A stretch of DNA of 57,256 bases from Ruminococcaceae bacterium YRB3002 (GTDB lineage Bacteria; Bacillota; Clostridia; Saccharofermentanales; Saccharofermentanaceae): positions 1-57,256 of the forward strand of contig FMTG01000016.1 of assembly GCA_900099715.1 (NCBI GenBank), read 5' to 3'. Below, piece by piece: positions 1 to 7,776 of this stretch. The position numbers were made by a program, and so were the translations under genes. Position 1 is the first letter of the stretch. Each line of letters starts with the position of its first letter. The notes beneath the pieces are model-generated. The model was not told where the DNA came from. It ran no database searches and saw nothing but the letters and a program-made list of their open reading frames with translations.

Positions 1-1
1 A

Positions 2-30
2 TTGATGCCTTGTAGTAGAGACTATAGAAT
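2..30 (+). promoter_or_regulatory. sigma-A type promoter
   Basis: TTGATG at 2-7 and TAGAAT at 25-30 are separated by exactly 17 bases, a near-consensus vegetative promoter layout. It lies 30 bases upstream of the small ORF at 60 and could transcribe that ORF, the structured leader and the secreted-protein/lipoprotein genes that follow. Inferred from sequence only. Confidence 0.5.
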
Positions 31-59
31 CCAATCATAAGGGGAAGAGAGGTAGTTAT

Positions 60-239
60 ATGTCTAAAGAGAGTCTGTCATCGATCAGAAGAAGGAACGG
101 ATATAGTCAGGAAGAAGTTGCACATAAAATGTCTGCCGGACGGGCGACCGTCTCCAGAAATGCTACTGAAAGTGCAAGCTACACATCCAGCTATGGCAAC
201 CAGACGAATCTCAGTATGAAGATCGAGAATTGGAAATAA
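60..239 (+). CDS. 59-aa ORF with a degenerate XRE-type helix-turn-helix
   Basis: ATG at 60 follows a purine-rich GGGGAAGAGAGG site and opens a 59-codon frame ending at TAA 237-239. Residues about 6-35 (SLSSIRRRNGYSQEEVAHKM, then GRATVSR) resemble the first helices of XRE/Cro repressors, where a typical core is RxxxGxSQEEVAxKxxVSRxTVSRWE. The recognition-helix context is eroded and there is no C-terminal domain, so this is either a tiny DNA-binding protein or the remnant of a regulator. The last seven codons (MKIENWK) fall inside the leader repeat that recurs at 3996, where they stand alone behind a Shine-Dalgarno. Reality as a protein is uncertain. Confidence 0.4.
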   Translation: MSKESLSSIRRRNGYSQEEVAHKMSAGRATVSRNATESASYTSSYGNQTNLSMKIENWK

Positions 240-415
240 AACAACCATCCGCGCGATCCTGCAAGACAAACGGATGGCTGTAATGAAAGAGGTGGTGCCT
301 GGAAAACACGGGTAGGCGCTTTCTGATCAAATCACCACTACGTGCATGAGTGTAGCATGGTCTGATCGTGAAAGCAATGGAATGGTCATCTGGCTGGATA
401 ATGTCAGATGCAGAG
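215..415 (+). repeat. conserved leader element, copy 1 (probable structured RNA)
   Basis: About 200 bases here are nearly identical to 3996-4198. Both precede a small secreted-protein gene and end shortly before its start. Inverted repeats include CCATCCG with CGGATGG (around 245-288) and GTGGTG with CACCAC enclosing CCT/AGG (around 292-345). One-base indels between the copies lie in the loop of the second hairpin and near the 3' end, so the conservation is not that of a reading frame on either strand. It may be a cis-regulatory 5' leader. It matches no riboswitch class I can name. Confidence 0.6.
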
Positions 416-441
416 ATATTACTCAAGAGGAGGAATTAAAA

Positions 442-843
442 ATGAGTAAGAAGATTGCAAAGAAGATAATTGCTGTGGCAATGATCGTATCATGTCTGGT
501 GGGTATGGCGTATAGTTCTAATGCTGCAAACATTAATGTCAGCTTCGGCGGTAATAAAACACCCGGCTATTCATCATCGACATTCAACCCTCACAGCACT
601 AATGCGACCGCACAGATAACATCAGTTGGATTTATCGGTGTGCCGCCGGAAGTTTGGCCGTACAACAAGTCTATATGGCTTTCGCTGTACAGAAATGGAG
701 CAGTACAGACTTCCTGGGTTAAGCATACTTCAAAGTATACTGTGAAGTCGATATCCGGGATCAGTCCCCAGAATGCCAATTACAATGTGGGAGCCAAAAC
801 GGATAATTCCACAGGAGCAACGATCAATGTGAATATTGTATAA
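442..843 (+). CDS. small secreted protein, cassette copy 1
   Basis: A 133-aa protein. ATG 442 is chosen over an upstream in-frame ATG at 346 because GAGGAGG lies 8-14 bases before it and the signal peptide starts there. Residues 1-27 form a Sec signal (KKIAKK, a hydrophobic core, then SNAA). The mature part of about 105 residues is rich in Ser, Asn, Thr and Gly, has no Cys and looks like a small beta protein. It shares the motif VGFxGxPxxxWxY with the paralogue at 4267. Family unknown to me; a secreted effector, bacteriocin-like peptide or envelope partner of the adjacent lipoproteins are all possible. Its end overlaps the next gene, which implies coupling. Confidence 0.75.
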   Translation: MSKKIAKKIIAVAMIVSCLVGMAYSSNAANINVSFGGNKTPGYSSSTFNPHSTNATAQITSVGFIGVPPEVWPYNKSIWLSLYRNGAVQTSWVKHTSKYTVKSISGISPQNANYNVGAKTDNSTGATINVNIV

Positions 844-1579
844 TCATTTTGTGGATAGAGCATTGACCGTATTATCACTTATACTGGTAACAGCGTTGAC
901 CGTATCCTGCGGGCAATTTCCTGCAGGATACGACCAATTGCCTGATATTGGATTTGAGATATCTGATAGTACAGTTCTCCCTGATGAGGGCAGGATATAT
1001 AAGGCAGAAGACCACTACGCATTATCAGCAGGAAATAACTATATCGCTGTTGCCTGTGATCCGGTGGAAGTCGTATTGAGCAATGATGAGGCATTGTCTC
1101 TGTCTGTCGGAGATGTTATCACTGTTGATAGTGATATATCCATCACAGTCGAAAGCATAAAGACAGATACGGAATGGGTTGATCCTGATAATCTTCCCGA
1201 GGGGACAAGGTCTATGAATGTAGTCTCATCGCGTCAGGCAGGGATAGTATTTATCAACGACGAATACTGTCTGATCCACCCGGTCTCCAGAATGTATGCG
1301 AACAGGAGTGCGAGCGTTGATACAGGGGACCCTTATAACTGGATCCTGTGCCTGCATGAAGATGGAGATATACGGCAAGTATATGGCTACGAAGAACGTT
1401 GCTGGTTACCCTTAGATGATGATTGTGAGGTCAGATTGCTCGATGGCAACTATAAGGAGACCCGTTCATGTCACATAGAGGAGCTGCCGAAGATCCTGGA
1501 AGATGAATACTACAATGCTCTGTTTGTCGTAAGATCTGGCAGGATCATAGAGATAAAGGTAATTTCATATGAAGTGTAG
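836..1579 (+). CDS. ~240-aa lipoprotein, cassette copy 1
   Basis: A frame of 247 codons from TTG 836; GTG 851 is an equally likely start and neither has a clear Shine-Dalgarno, so translation is probably coupled to the upstream gene it overlaps. A hydrophobic segment ends in the lipobox-like TVSC, predicting a lipid-anchored extracellular protein. The rest is acidic and beta-rich. It is clearly paralogous to the protein at 7059: shared landmarks in order are GRIY, YIAV, VGDV, FINDE/FITDE, GDPxxW, CWLPL/FWLPL and IEIK/ISIK. No known domain recognised. The next gene overlaps it by 11 bases. Confidence 0.75.
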   Translation: MYNHFVDRALTVLSLILVTALTVSCGQFPAGYDQLPDIGFEISDSTVLPDEGRIYKAEDHYALSAGNNYIAVACDPVEVVLSNDEALSLSVGDVITVDSDISITVESIKTDTEWVDPDNLPEGTRSMNVVSSRQAGIVFINDEYCLIHPVSRMYANRSASVDTGDPYNWILCLHEDGDIRQVYGYEERCWLPLDDDCEVRLLDGNYKETRSCHIEELPKILEDEYYNALFVVRSGRIIEIKVISYEV

Positions 1580-3719
1580 ATATCTTACTGTATTTATCGT
1601 CATGCTGTCTTGCCTGACAGCTGCATCCTGCTCCCGTCAGGAAGAACAGCCCAGCAGCAAGGATGATGCATATTTCAGTTCATATACGATCCAGTTCAGT
1701 GCTGATACTGATCTGTACATCGCTGATGTGGTCAAGCTAGGCGACAATTACTGTACTATCATGTCCGTTAATGATGCCGATGGTTCGCATCACTATGAGG
1801 CCGCAGTCATCGATCCGGTGAAGAAGGGCCTGAAGAGTTCTTCCAAGCTTGAACTCAATGATGTGGTCATATCATTCTGTCCTGTATCGGATACATATAT
1901 TGCGTGCGCGGGAGCAACAGGAAGGATCTGTATAGTAAATGCCGAAGATGGTTCCCTGCATTATGAAGGAATCATAGACGGCATACGTTCCGATACCAGA
2001 CCACAGGTAGCAGAATGTGATGAGGGTTTTATATACGTGACCCGTGATACTGCAGTTAAGATAGAGCCAAACGGCAAGGAACTGGACAGGATAGAATATG
2101 AACTTAAGGATGAGCTGTCTTCAGGTAATGCGGTATTCTCTCAGGACGGAAGGGTGTATCTGATATCAGAAGGCTTAGATGATCTTGAGTATTACCTGAT
2201 CGACTTCGATAAGGGCAAGTTGTCACCTGTTACCGATAGCAGTGTTCTTGATGCCGATGCTGCTGACATCATGGGATATGGTCAGTATATCTATAAAGAG
2301 TTTGATGGTGAACTCTATAAGGCAGACATGAAACACTGCAGTAAGGAACTCATTGCTTATAAGCGCAATATGTTGATCAAGCCATCGATGGGATATGAAC
2401 AGGAGTTTTATTTTCTGGATGATGATACTTTCGCGATCACCGTGATGAGAGGCCCCGGGCTTTGGGAAGTCATAGTGATAGAAGCGGATGGATCCCTTGA
2501 TATCGGGCAAAGAGAGGTCATCAGTGTAAAGGGAGATAATGCCATCTTCGATAAGGGACTTATGATAGCCGCATATAACTACAACATGTCGCAGCAGGAT
2601 TACTATGTCGTCGTTGAGAACTGGGGCGGTGAGTACGGATGGTCGACTTCAGAAGAAGCAGAAGAACGTAATCTCAGACTGATCCAGCAGTTACAGAGCG
2701 GCGATTCACCGGACATCCTGTATGGATACACGCTGGATCACGACTATCTCGGAAGAGCAGGCGTAGTGATCGACATGATGCCGTACATAGAGAACAGCGA
2801 AGTGATCAATAAAGACAATATCAACAGTCACCTTTATGATGTTATGACTGGTGGCGGAAAGTGCTATGAACTCTTCTGTGGGTATTATCTCAACGGACTG
2901 TTCTGTTCTCCCGGGCTTATCGGGAACAGGGATATCGACTACGAGATATTCGGATTACCTGCTGTACGCGATCTGTTAGGGAACAGATACAGGGCATGCG
3001 ATTATCTGAACTTCATGATCGGATACCCGATGACATCTCCCAGGGGTGGTATGGATGTGCTCGGAGAGGACCATATCAGGAGAGCACTTGAGATGTCAGT
3101 CGAGCTGGGCAATATGGATGAGCAGGAGATGACCGTTGGAACAGACTATGACGTAGGGATATGCTATCAGGTCACAGGTTCCCTGGCGGCGATCAAGAAC
3201 ATGGCAGACAACAACGGAGGACATATCAGGTTTATAGGTTTCCCGTCTCCCACAGGGTCATCGTGTGCTATACAGCCGATAGGGCTGACCTCGATATCTG
3301 CAGGATCCGCTCATCCTGACGCATGCTTCTCTTTCCTGGAGTATATGTATTCAGATGATGCGCAGAGGACGGTTCTTCTGGAGAAGGGTCTGCCGCTCAG
3401 GAATGAGAACTTTGATAAATATGTGGAGAGCATGTGCAATCCCGATAGTGTTGATAGGGATGACTACGATATGATGCTGTTGACGTACGAATTGATCAGG
3501 AATAACGGAAAAGAATTTGTTTACGATCCGGTAAAACGGGAGACAGCGGATGAGCTGAGGCGTGTTGTCGATTCTGTTGATATGGTCATATCAGTTGATT
3601 TTGGCGTGTACAACATCATGGTTAATGAGACGAACTCATACTACATGGGAAAGTCGTTGGATGAGATTGCTAAGTCGCTGAATGACAGACTGACGCTGTA
3701 CTATGAGGAGAACTATTAA
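1569..3719 (+). CDS. solute-binding-protein-like lipoprotein with beta-propeller-like N-terminal half, copy 1
   Basis: 716 aa with a lipoprotein signal ending TAASC at about residue 21, so it should sit on the outer face of the membrane. Residues about 40-310 are repeated short beta segments (IADVVKLGDNYC, YIACAGATGRICIVNAEDGS, FIYVTRDTAVKI) resembling a WD/YVTN-like propeller. Residues about 335-716 resemble family 1 ABC solute-binding proteins: SPDILYG, a central AIKNM segment, and SISAGSAHPDACFSFLEYMYSDDAQ, which is like the family's usual C-terminal lobe. No permease or ATPase gene lies nearby, so transport is unproven and a sensing or binding role is equally likely. Paralogue of 4766-6943, ending in the same ENY. 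Confidence 0.8.
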   Translation: MKCRYLTVFIVMLSCLTAASCSRQEEQPSSKDDAYFSSYTIQFSADTDLYIADVVKLGDNYCTIMSVNDADGSHHYEAAVIDPVKKGLKSSSKLELNDVVISFCPVSDTYIACAGATGRICIVNAEDGSLHYEGIIDGIRSDTRPQVAECDEGFIYVTRDTAVKIEPNGKELDRIEYELKDELSSGNAVFSQDGRVYLISEGLDDLEYYLIDFDKGKLSPVTDSSVLDADAADIMGYGQYIYKEFDGELYKADMKHCSKELIAYKRNMLIKPSMGYEQEFYFLDDDTFAITVMRGPGLWEVIVIEADGSLDIGQREVISVKGDNAIFDKGLMIAAYNYNMSQQDYYVVVENWGGEYGWSTSEEAEERNLRLIQQLQSGDSPDILYGYTLDHDYLGRAGVVIDMMPYIENSEVINKDNINSHLYDVMTGGGKCYELFCGYYLNGLFCSPGLIGNRDIDYEIFGLPAVRDLLGNRYRACDYLNFMIGYPMTSPRGGMDVLGEDHIRRALEMSVELGNMDEQEMTVGTDYDVGICYQVTGSLAAIKNMADNNGGHIRFIGFPSPTGSSCAIQPIGLTSISAGSAHPDACFSFLEYMYSDDAQRTVLLEKGLPLRNENFDKYVESMCNPDSVDRDDYDMMLLTYELIRNNGKEFVYDPVKRETADELRRVVDSVDMVISVDFGVYNIMVNETNSYYMGKSLDEIAKSLNDRLTLYYEENY

Positions 3720-3995
3720 GTGCAAAAGTGCAGCTTTGTCAATAGGTCTGCACAAATTTGCACATTGTGAAAATTTATCATGACCGGCAGCCCGCAGACG
3801 CAGTAATTACAGGGGTTTTGAATTCCACTCCGGCTGCACAATGTGCAGATTTCCGTTGTGATGTTGTAAAAAGCAGATGGTTCGATAGACTCTAGATACA
3901 TGTTGCTACTATTTTTAACATGATGCTACTAATTTAATCTTGACCTCTATCGTTATCTCAAAACAGAATAATAATGAAGTTACAGGAGATATCTA
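3720..3995 (+). other. intercassette spacer with GTGCA/TGCAC words
   Basis: No credible ORF. It holds several GTGCA/TGCAC words, including a perfect 15-base palindrome CTGCACAATGTGCAG at 3834-3848 and TGCACAAATTTGCACA near 3759. The same words crowd the promoter of the AAA ATPase at 8263-8381. A weak promoter-like pair, TTGACC 3940-3945 and CAGAAT 3964-3969 (18-base spacer), precedes the second leader element. The region may be the residue of a deleted ATPase or sigma module; that is inference. Confidence 0.4.
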
Positions 3996-4198
3996 TATGA
4001 AGATCGAGAATTGGAAATAAAACAACCATCCGCGCGATCCTGCAAGACAAACGGATGGCTGTAATGAAAGAGGTGGTGCCTCAAAAAACACGGGTAGGCG
4101 CTTTCTGATCAAATCACCACTACGTGCATGAGTGTAGCATGGTCTGATCGTGAAAGCAAAGGAATGGTCATCTGGCTGGATAATCGTCAGGTGCAGAG
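3996..4198 (+). repeat. conserved leader element, copy 2 (probable structured RNA)
   Basis: Second copy of the 215-415 element at a constant offset of 3781 or 3782 bases, with only a handful of changes. The stems CCATCCG/CGGATGG and GTGGTG/CACCAC are intact; the hairpin loop differs (CAAAAAACAC here, GGAAAACAC in copy 1). It ends about 70 bases upstream of the small secreted-protein gene at 4267. A GGAAT (4161-4165) and a CGTC (4185-4188) lie near the end and could be an ECF-type promoter, though the 19-base spacing is longer than usual and copy 1 has only GTC. Confidence 0.6.
3997..4020 (+). CDS. possible 7-codon leader peptide MKIENWK
   Basis: AGGAG at 3984-3988 is followed after 8 bases by ATG and seven codons to TAA. 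In copy 1 the same codons are the end of the 59-aa HTH-like ORF. Conservation of this frame at the head of a structured leader suggests a translated upstream ORF, but seven codons are too few to exclude chance. Confidence 0.25.
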   Translation: MKIENWK

Positions 4199-4266
4199 GT
4201 AGTTTTATATGTTCGCGATGATGGCGAGTTACAAGGTCAAAACATTTGACAGAAAGGACTAAAACA

Positions 4267-4680
4267 ATGAAATCAATAATAGCTAAAAAGATCGTGGTCG
4301 TTATCATGATGATAACTTGCATTGCCGGTATGGCTTTGTCTGCCAATGCTGCTACAGTGCCTTTGGGTGCATACACTTCCCCTTCATATGGTTCATCTTC
4401 CACATATTCATCTTCATATAAGCAATTCAAAACCTACTTGAATAATGTAGGTTTCAATGGATTGCCTTCAGGAACATGGGCATATGGTGCGGATATCAAT
4501 ATTGGATTTTATCACGGTAACATTCTTTGTTCTGGAGGAATGACGAGCCATACTACTCTGCATACAACAAGCAGCAAGGTTAGTTTCAGGCCAGTTTCTG
4601 GAACGGACTATAGCCGCGGAGGGTATACGAATTGCAGCCGTGCTTGTACTGCAAGTGTGACATACACATTTTATACTTAA
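4267..4680 (+). CDS. small secreted protein, cassette copy 2
   Basis: 137 aa. ATG 4267 is set by GAAAGGA eight bases upstream. Residues 1-29 are a Sec signal ending SANAA; the mature ~108 residues are rich in Ser, Thr, Tyr and Gly. It shares the signal-peptide pattern and VGFNGLPSGTWAY with VGFIGVPPEVWPY of the protein at 442. Unlike copy 1 it has three Cys in the mature part (one mid-chain, two near the C terminus), so a disulfide is possible. Its end is followed by a strong hairpin and then by the large lipoprotein gene, which suggests separate expression levels. Function unknown. Confidence 0.75.
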   Translation: MKSIIAKKIVVVIMMITCIAGMALSANAATVPLGAYTSPSYGSSSTYSSSYKQFKTYLNNVGFNGLPSGTWAYGADINIGFYHGNILCSGGMTSHTTLHTTSSKVSFRPVSGTDYSRGGYTNCSRACTASVTYTFYT

Positions 4681-4713
4681 TGAAAGTGTAATCTCAGGAC
4701 AGATCCTAAGATT

Positions 4714-4741
4714 ATCTCCCGGTCATATTTGACCGGGAGAT
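4714..4741 (+). promoter_or_regulatory. 12-bp intercistronic hairpin
   Basis: ATCTCCCGGTCA (4714-4725) pairs perfectly with TGACCGGGAGAT (4730-4741) around a 4-base loop. No T-run follows, so it is not a standard intrinsic terminator. Placed between a small secreted-protein gene and a long lipoprotein gene, it could stabilise the upstream message or cause partial attenuation. Confidence 0.65.
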
Positions 4742-4765
4742 GATCAACCCTCAACGGAGTTCATT

Positions 4766-6943
4766 ATGATAAAAGTAAAAATGCTGTCGTTAGTTCTTGC
4801 TGTCTTTCTAATAATTCCAATAAGTTCTTGTGCTCATGAAGACGAGAAACCGGAATATCAATGTGGTAACCGTGATTATGAGGAGGAGTACTACAGCAGT
4901 CAGACAAAACGAATGTCTTTACAGGAAGACAGTTCTATAATTACTGTCCTTAAAAACTGTGATGACTATAGTTTTGTTACAATGCAGCCGTATGGGGAGA
5001 CTAATGATGATGGGTTCATATATACAGTTATCACATACGATGATTCTCTTAGCAACATAAAGAACTCATTCGAACTGGATGTCAGATGTGAATTGTATTC
5101 TATTTGTCTTGTTGGAGATACTGAGATTGCATGCTCGACTTCAAATGGTTATGTGGTATACGATTACGATTCTGGGAAGAGACTGTTCTCAGATGAGATA
5201 ACAGGCCAATATTACAAAACGATAGTGTCTCCATGCAAGGACGGTCTTATGCTCATAACATCGGATACTGCGTATAAATACGACACCAAAGGAGAATTGA
5301 TCGATAAGATCACATACAATGACATAGGTGCTCCACATTGGAGATGCGCTTGTTTTGAACAGCGCGGTAAATATTACTATGTTAATCAGGAATATGAGAT
5401 ATACCAGATTGATTTTGAGATTGGGAATGCACTACATGTCTTGAATATAAATGAGCTGGGAAGGCCATTTGAAGTAGGAAATGACGGAAAGATGTATGAT
5501 TATATCCGCGGAGTATTCTATGAGATAGATGTCGAATCCAAAGCACTGGAGATATGTGCTCTAAGAAGCCATATGTTGGTCAAGCCAAGGATATATAACA
5601 AGGAATATGAGGACAAGTACTACTTCTTCGGTAGATACGATTATGTTATTGTCTATTCCTATGCCAATGGCATGTATGATATCAGTCTCGTATATAAGGA
5701 TGATTCCCTCAATATCAGCGAGCGCGATAAGATAACTATAAAAGGGTTTGGTGTGAATGATGATCTCTGCCTTCTGCATGCCGCGTACAAATATAATACA
5801 AGTCAAGACAGATATTTCGTCGAGTTGGAGCCATACGACAGCGAGTACAACTATTCGACTGCGATCGATGCAGAAAATGTGAAGATGAAGCTCATTAAGG
5901 AGTTCAACGAGGGGAATTCACCTGACATCTACTATGGAAACTTTTTCGACTTCGATTACTGGGGAAGGAACGGAATGGTGATCGATATGATAGAAGAGGT
6001 TGACAAGAGCGCGGTCATCAGTGATTCATCCATTATCAAGAACATGTATGACCTTATGTGTCATGATGGCCGTTGTTACTGTCTCTTCTCCGGGTACAGG
6101 ATTAATGGGCTGATCTCACCTGCAGACCTTGTCAGTCCCGATGCTGTTGTTGATTACAGCTTATATGGCAATAGTAGATTTGCTGATGGAATGAAAGGGT
6201 ATTACTCATCGATCGACATTGTTGATTTTATGATAAGGTATCCGATAGCTAATATGGTGAGAGAAAACAGATTTTTCACAGTGGAAGAAATTGAGAGGAT
6301 ACTGGAATATGGATATAGTATTGGTGTATCCAATCAGGACAAATACGGTGACGACGATATAATTATCAACGGAGACGATGATCTTACAGTAAAACAGACC
6401 ATGATCGTCAGCATTCCAGATTATGCCCGTATTACTGATAATATGGGTATGATCCGTTATTATGGTTATCCATCAGTAGGAGGCACAGTTAACACGATAG
6501 AGCCTTTTGGACTAGTCGCCATCTCTTCGGGAAGTGAGCACCCTGATGCCTGCTTTGATTTCCTCACTATGATGTTCTCTAAAGAAAACCAGCAAGAACT
6601 GTTTGTGCAACAGGTGATGCCGGTAAACTCAACAGTATCCGACAGATATCTTCAATTAATGTCAGAACCGGAGAACATTCCCGATACAGAGGAGTTCTAC
6701 AAGATGTTATCTTATGAGATGATCAAGGACCAGAATGGATCGTATTATCATCTCAATAATGAAGAACAGGCATACTTTAAGGAGATGATCAGCTCAGTTG
6801 ATACAATGATTACCATAGATTGGGGTATTTATAACATAATAGCAGAAGAGGTTGAATCATATTATCTTCAGGGCAAGGATATACATGAGATAGCTAAGAC
6901 GCTGCATAACAGGCTGTTATTGTATGTTCAGGAGAACTACTAA
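4766..6943 (+). CDS. solute-binding-protein-like lipoprotein with beta-propeller-like N-terminal half, copy 2
   Basis: 725 aa, ATG preceded by CGGAG. Signal with lipobox ISSC at about residue 22. The layout matches the 1569 paralogue: beta-rich half (residues about 45-320) and a solute-binding-like half (about 345-725) with SPDIYYG, DYWGRNGMVIDM, LFSGYRINGL and AISSGSEHPDACFDFLTMMFSKENQQ. The middle and C-terminal parts align readily with copy 1 and both end in an ENY tail. No ABC permease genes are near. It is followed directly by the stump of a third paralogue. Likely an extracellular binding or sensing protein; ligand unknown. Confidence 0.8.
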   Translation: MIKVKMLSLVLAVFLIIPISSCAHEDEKPEYQCGNRDYEEEYYSSQTKRMSLQEDSSIITVLKNCDDYSFVTMQPYGETNDDGFIYTVITYDDSLSNIKNSFELDVRCELYSICLVGDTEIACSTSNGYVVYDYDSGKRLFSDEITGQYYKTIVSPCKDGLMLITSDTAYKYDTKGELIDKITYNDIGAPHWRCACFEQRGKYYYVNQEYEIYQIDFEIGNALHVLNINELGRPFEVGNDGKMYDYIRGVFYEIDVESKALEICALRSHMLVKPRIYNKEYEDKYYFFGRYDYVIVYSYANGMYDISLVYKDDSLNISERDKITIKGFGVNDDLCLLHAAYKYNTSQDRYFVELEPYDSEYNYSTAIDAENVKMKLIKEFNEGNSPDIYYGNFFDFDYWGRNGMVIDMIEEVDKSAVISDSSIIKNMYDLMCHDGRCYCLFSGYRINGLISPADLVSPDAVVDYSLYGNSRFADGMKGYYSSIDIVDFMIRYPIANMVRENRFFTVEEIERILEYGYSIGVSNQDKYGDDDIIINGDDDLTVKQTMIVSIPDYARITDNMGMIRYYGYPSVGGTVNTIEPFGLVAISSGSEHPDACFDFLTMMFSKENQQELFVQQVMPVNSTVSDRYLQLMSEPENIPDTEEFYKMLSYEMIKDQNGSYYHLNNEEQAYFKEMISSVDTMITIDWGIYNIIAEEVESYYLQGKDIHEIAKTLHNRLLLYVQENY

Positions 6944-7081
6944 GTGCAAGACATGGAGATCATTGACGAGACTACTAAAGAAGAGATGGATTCCTATTAT
7001 CATGATAATAATTCTATAGATATTGTTGCAGATAGACTTTATTCGAGGTTGACTTTATATGCGTCTGAGAACTACAAGTGA
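6944..7081 (+). pseudogene. C-terminal stump of a third cassette lipoprotein
   Basis: A 45-codon open stretch starting right after the stop at 6941-6943. Residues about 15-45 (MDSYYHDNNS...RLYSRLTLYASENYK) reproduce the last ~30 residues of the two large lipoproteins (ESYYLQGKD...HNRLLLYVQENY). The first codons (IIDETTKEEM) instead resemble the start of the ECF sigma factor downstream (MIDETTFEEI), at the DNA level as well. The simplest reading is a deletion that fused a sigma-gene start to a lipoprotein-gene end, leaving a scar of a lost cassette. Confidence 0.65.
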
Positions 7082-7772
7082 CCATTTTTACAAGACATTG
7101 GCAATTATGATAATCTGTCTTATTTCCGTAACATCCTGTTCTGACAAAAGTAACCGGCATATCATGACTGTGGATGAACTGCCCATAGACATGGAAGCAG
7201 GGCAGGGAAGGATCTATATGGATCATAAGACTGAGCAGGGGGTCGATTATATTGCTGTTATGACTGCGGCGTACGGATCACATCTAAGAGATTTTTCAGA
7301 GGAAGAAATCTATGAGCTTCATGTTGGAGATGTTTTTCAATATGATCCTGACCTTGCGATTATCGTCGAGAAGATTGATAAAGATGAGCACCAGAAAATA
7401 GAGATTCCGGGATTAGCTGACGATTCGCGGCTTCCTGGTGTGATCTTTATTACTGATGAATGGTTTTTCAGACACAATCTAAGTTCAGATGGTGATCCCA
7501 ATAGATGGCAATTATGCAATACAAAAGTAAATTACATTCATTACATCAAAGCTTTTACCGGGGAAGCGTTCTGGTTGCCTCTGTCTGATAACTGCAATAT
7601 TACTAAGTCTGACGATAGTACAAGCATGCTTACCATCACCAGAGAAGAGCTGTTTAATATCCTTGACAATACGAAGAACGATATTGGAAGAGATTATCGC
7701 GTCTGTGAGTTTTCTACTATGAACAACAAAGTGATAAGCATAAAACTGCGAATGGATGAACCGGCAAGGTAA
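7059..7772 (+). CDS. ~240-aa lipoprotein, cassette copy 2
   Basis: 237 aa; ATG 7059 lies inside the preceding stump and has GAGG about nine bases upstream. The signal ends in VTSC at about residue 27. Paralogous to the protein at 836: GRIY, DYIAV, LHVGDVF, FITDEW, GDPNRWQLC, GEAFWLPL and VISIKL occur in the same order. Fold unknown, probably beta-rich and extracellular. The frame overlaps the region of the ECF sigma start, so lipoprotein and sigma factor are probably cotranscribed and translationally linked; the lipoprotein may be part of the signal input. That role is inferred from context only. Confidence 0.75.
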   Translation: MRLRTTSDHFYKTLAIMIICLISVTSCSDKSNRHIMTVDELPIDMEAGQGRIYMDHKTEQGVDYIAVMTAAYGSHLRDFSEEEIYELHVGDVFQYDPDLAIIVEKIDKDEHQKIEIPGLADDSRLPGVIFITDEWFFRHNLSSDGDPNRWQLCNTKVNYIHYIKAFTGEAFWLPLSDNCNITKSDDSTSMLTITREELFNILDNTKNDIGRDYRVCEFSTMNNKVISIKLRMDEPAR

Positions 7773-7776
7773 GTGC

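Noticed and set aside
3790-3845. tRNA-like 3' half (GGTTTTGAATTCC followed by CCGGCTGCA)
   Set aside because: The T-stem does not pair and no acceptor or anticodon arm could be found.
211-4430. Minus-strand ORFs sharing peptide HARSGDLIRKRLPVF at the two leader copies
   Set aside because: They are translations of the DNA repeat; one-base indels break the frame between copies.
442-4680. Lactococcin 972-type bacteriocin assignment for the small secreted proteins
   Set aside because: Only general likeness (secreted, aromatic, small); proteins are longer and the linked membrane-protein/ABC genes of that system are missing.
1569-6943. Complete ABC sugar transporter
   Set aside because: Solute-binding-like halves are present but no permease or ATPase gene is in the region.
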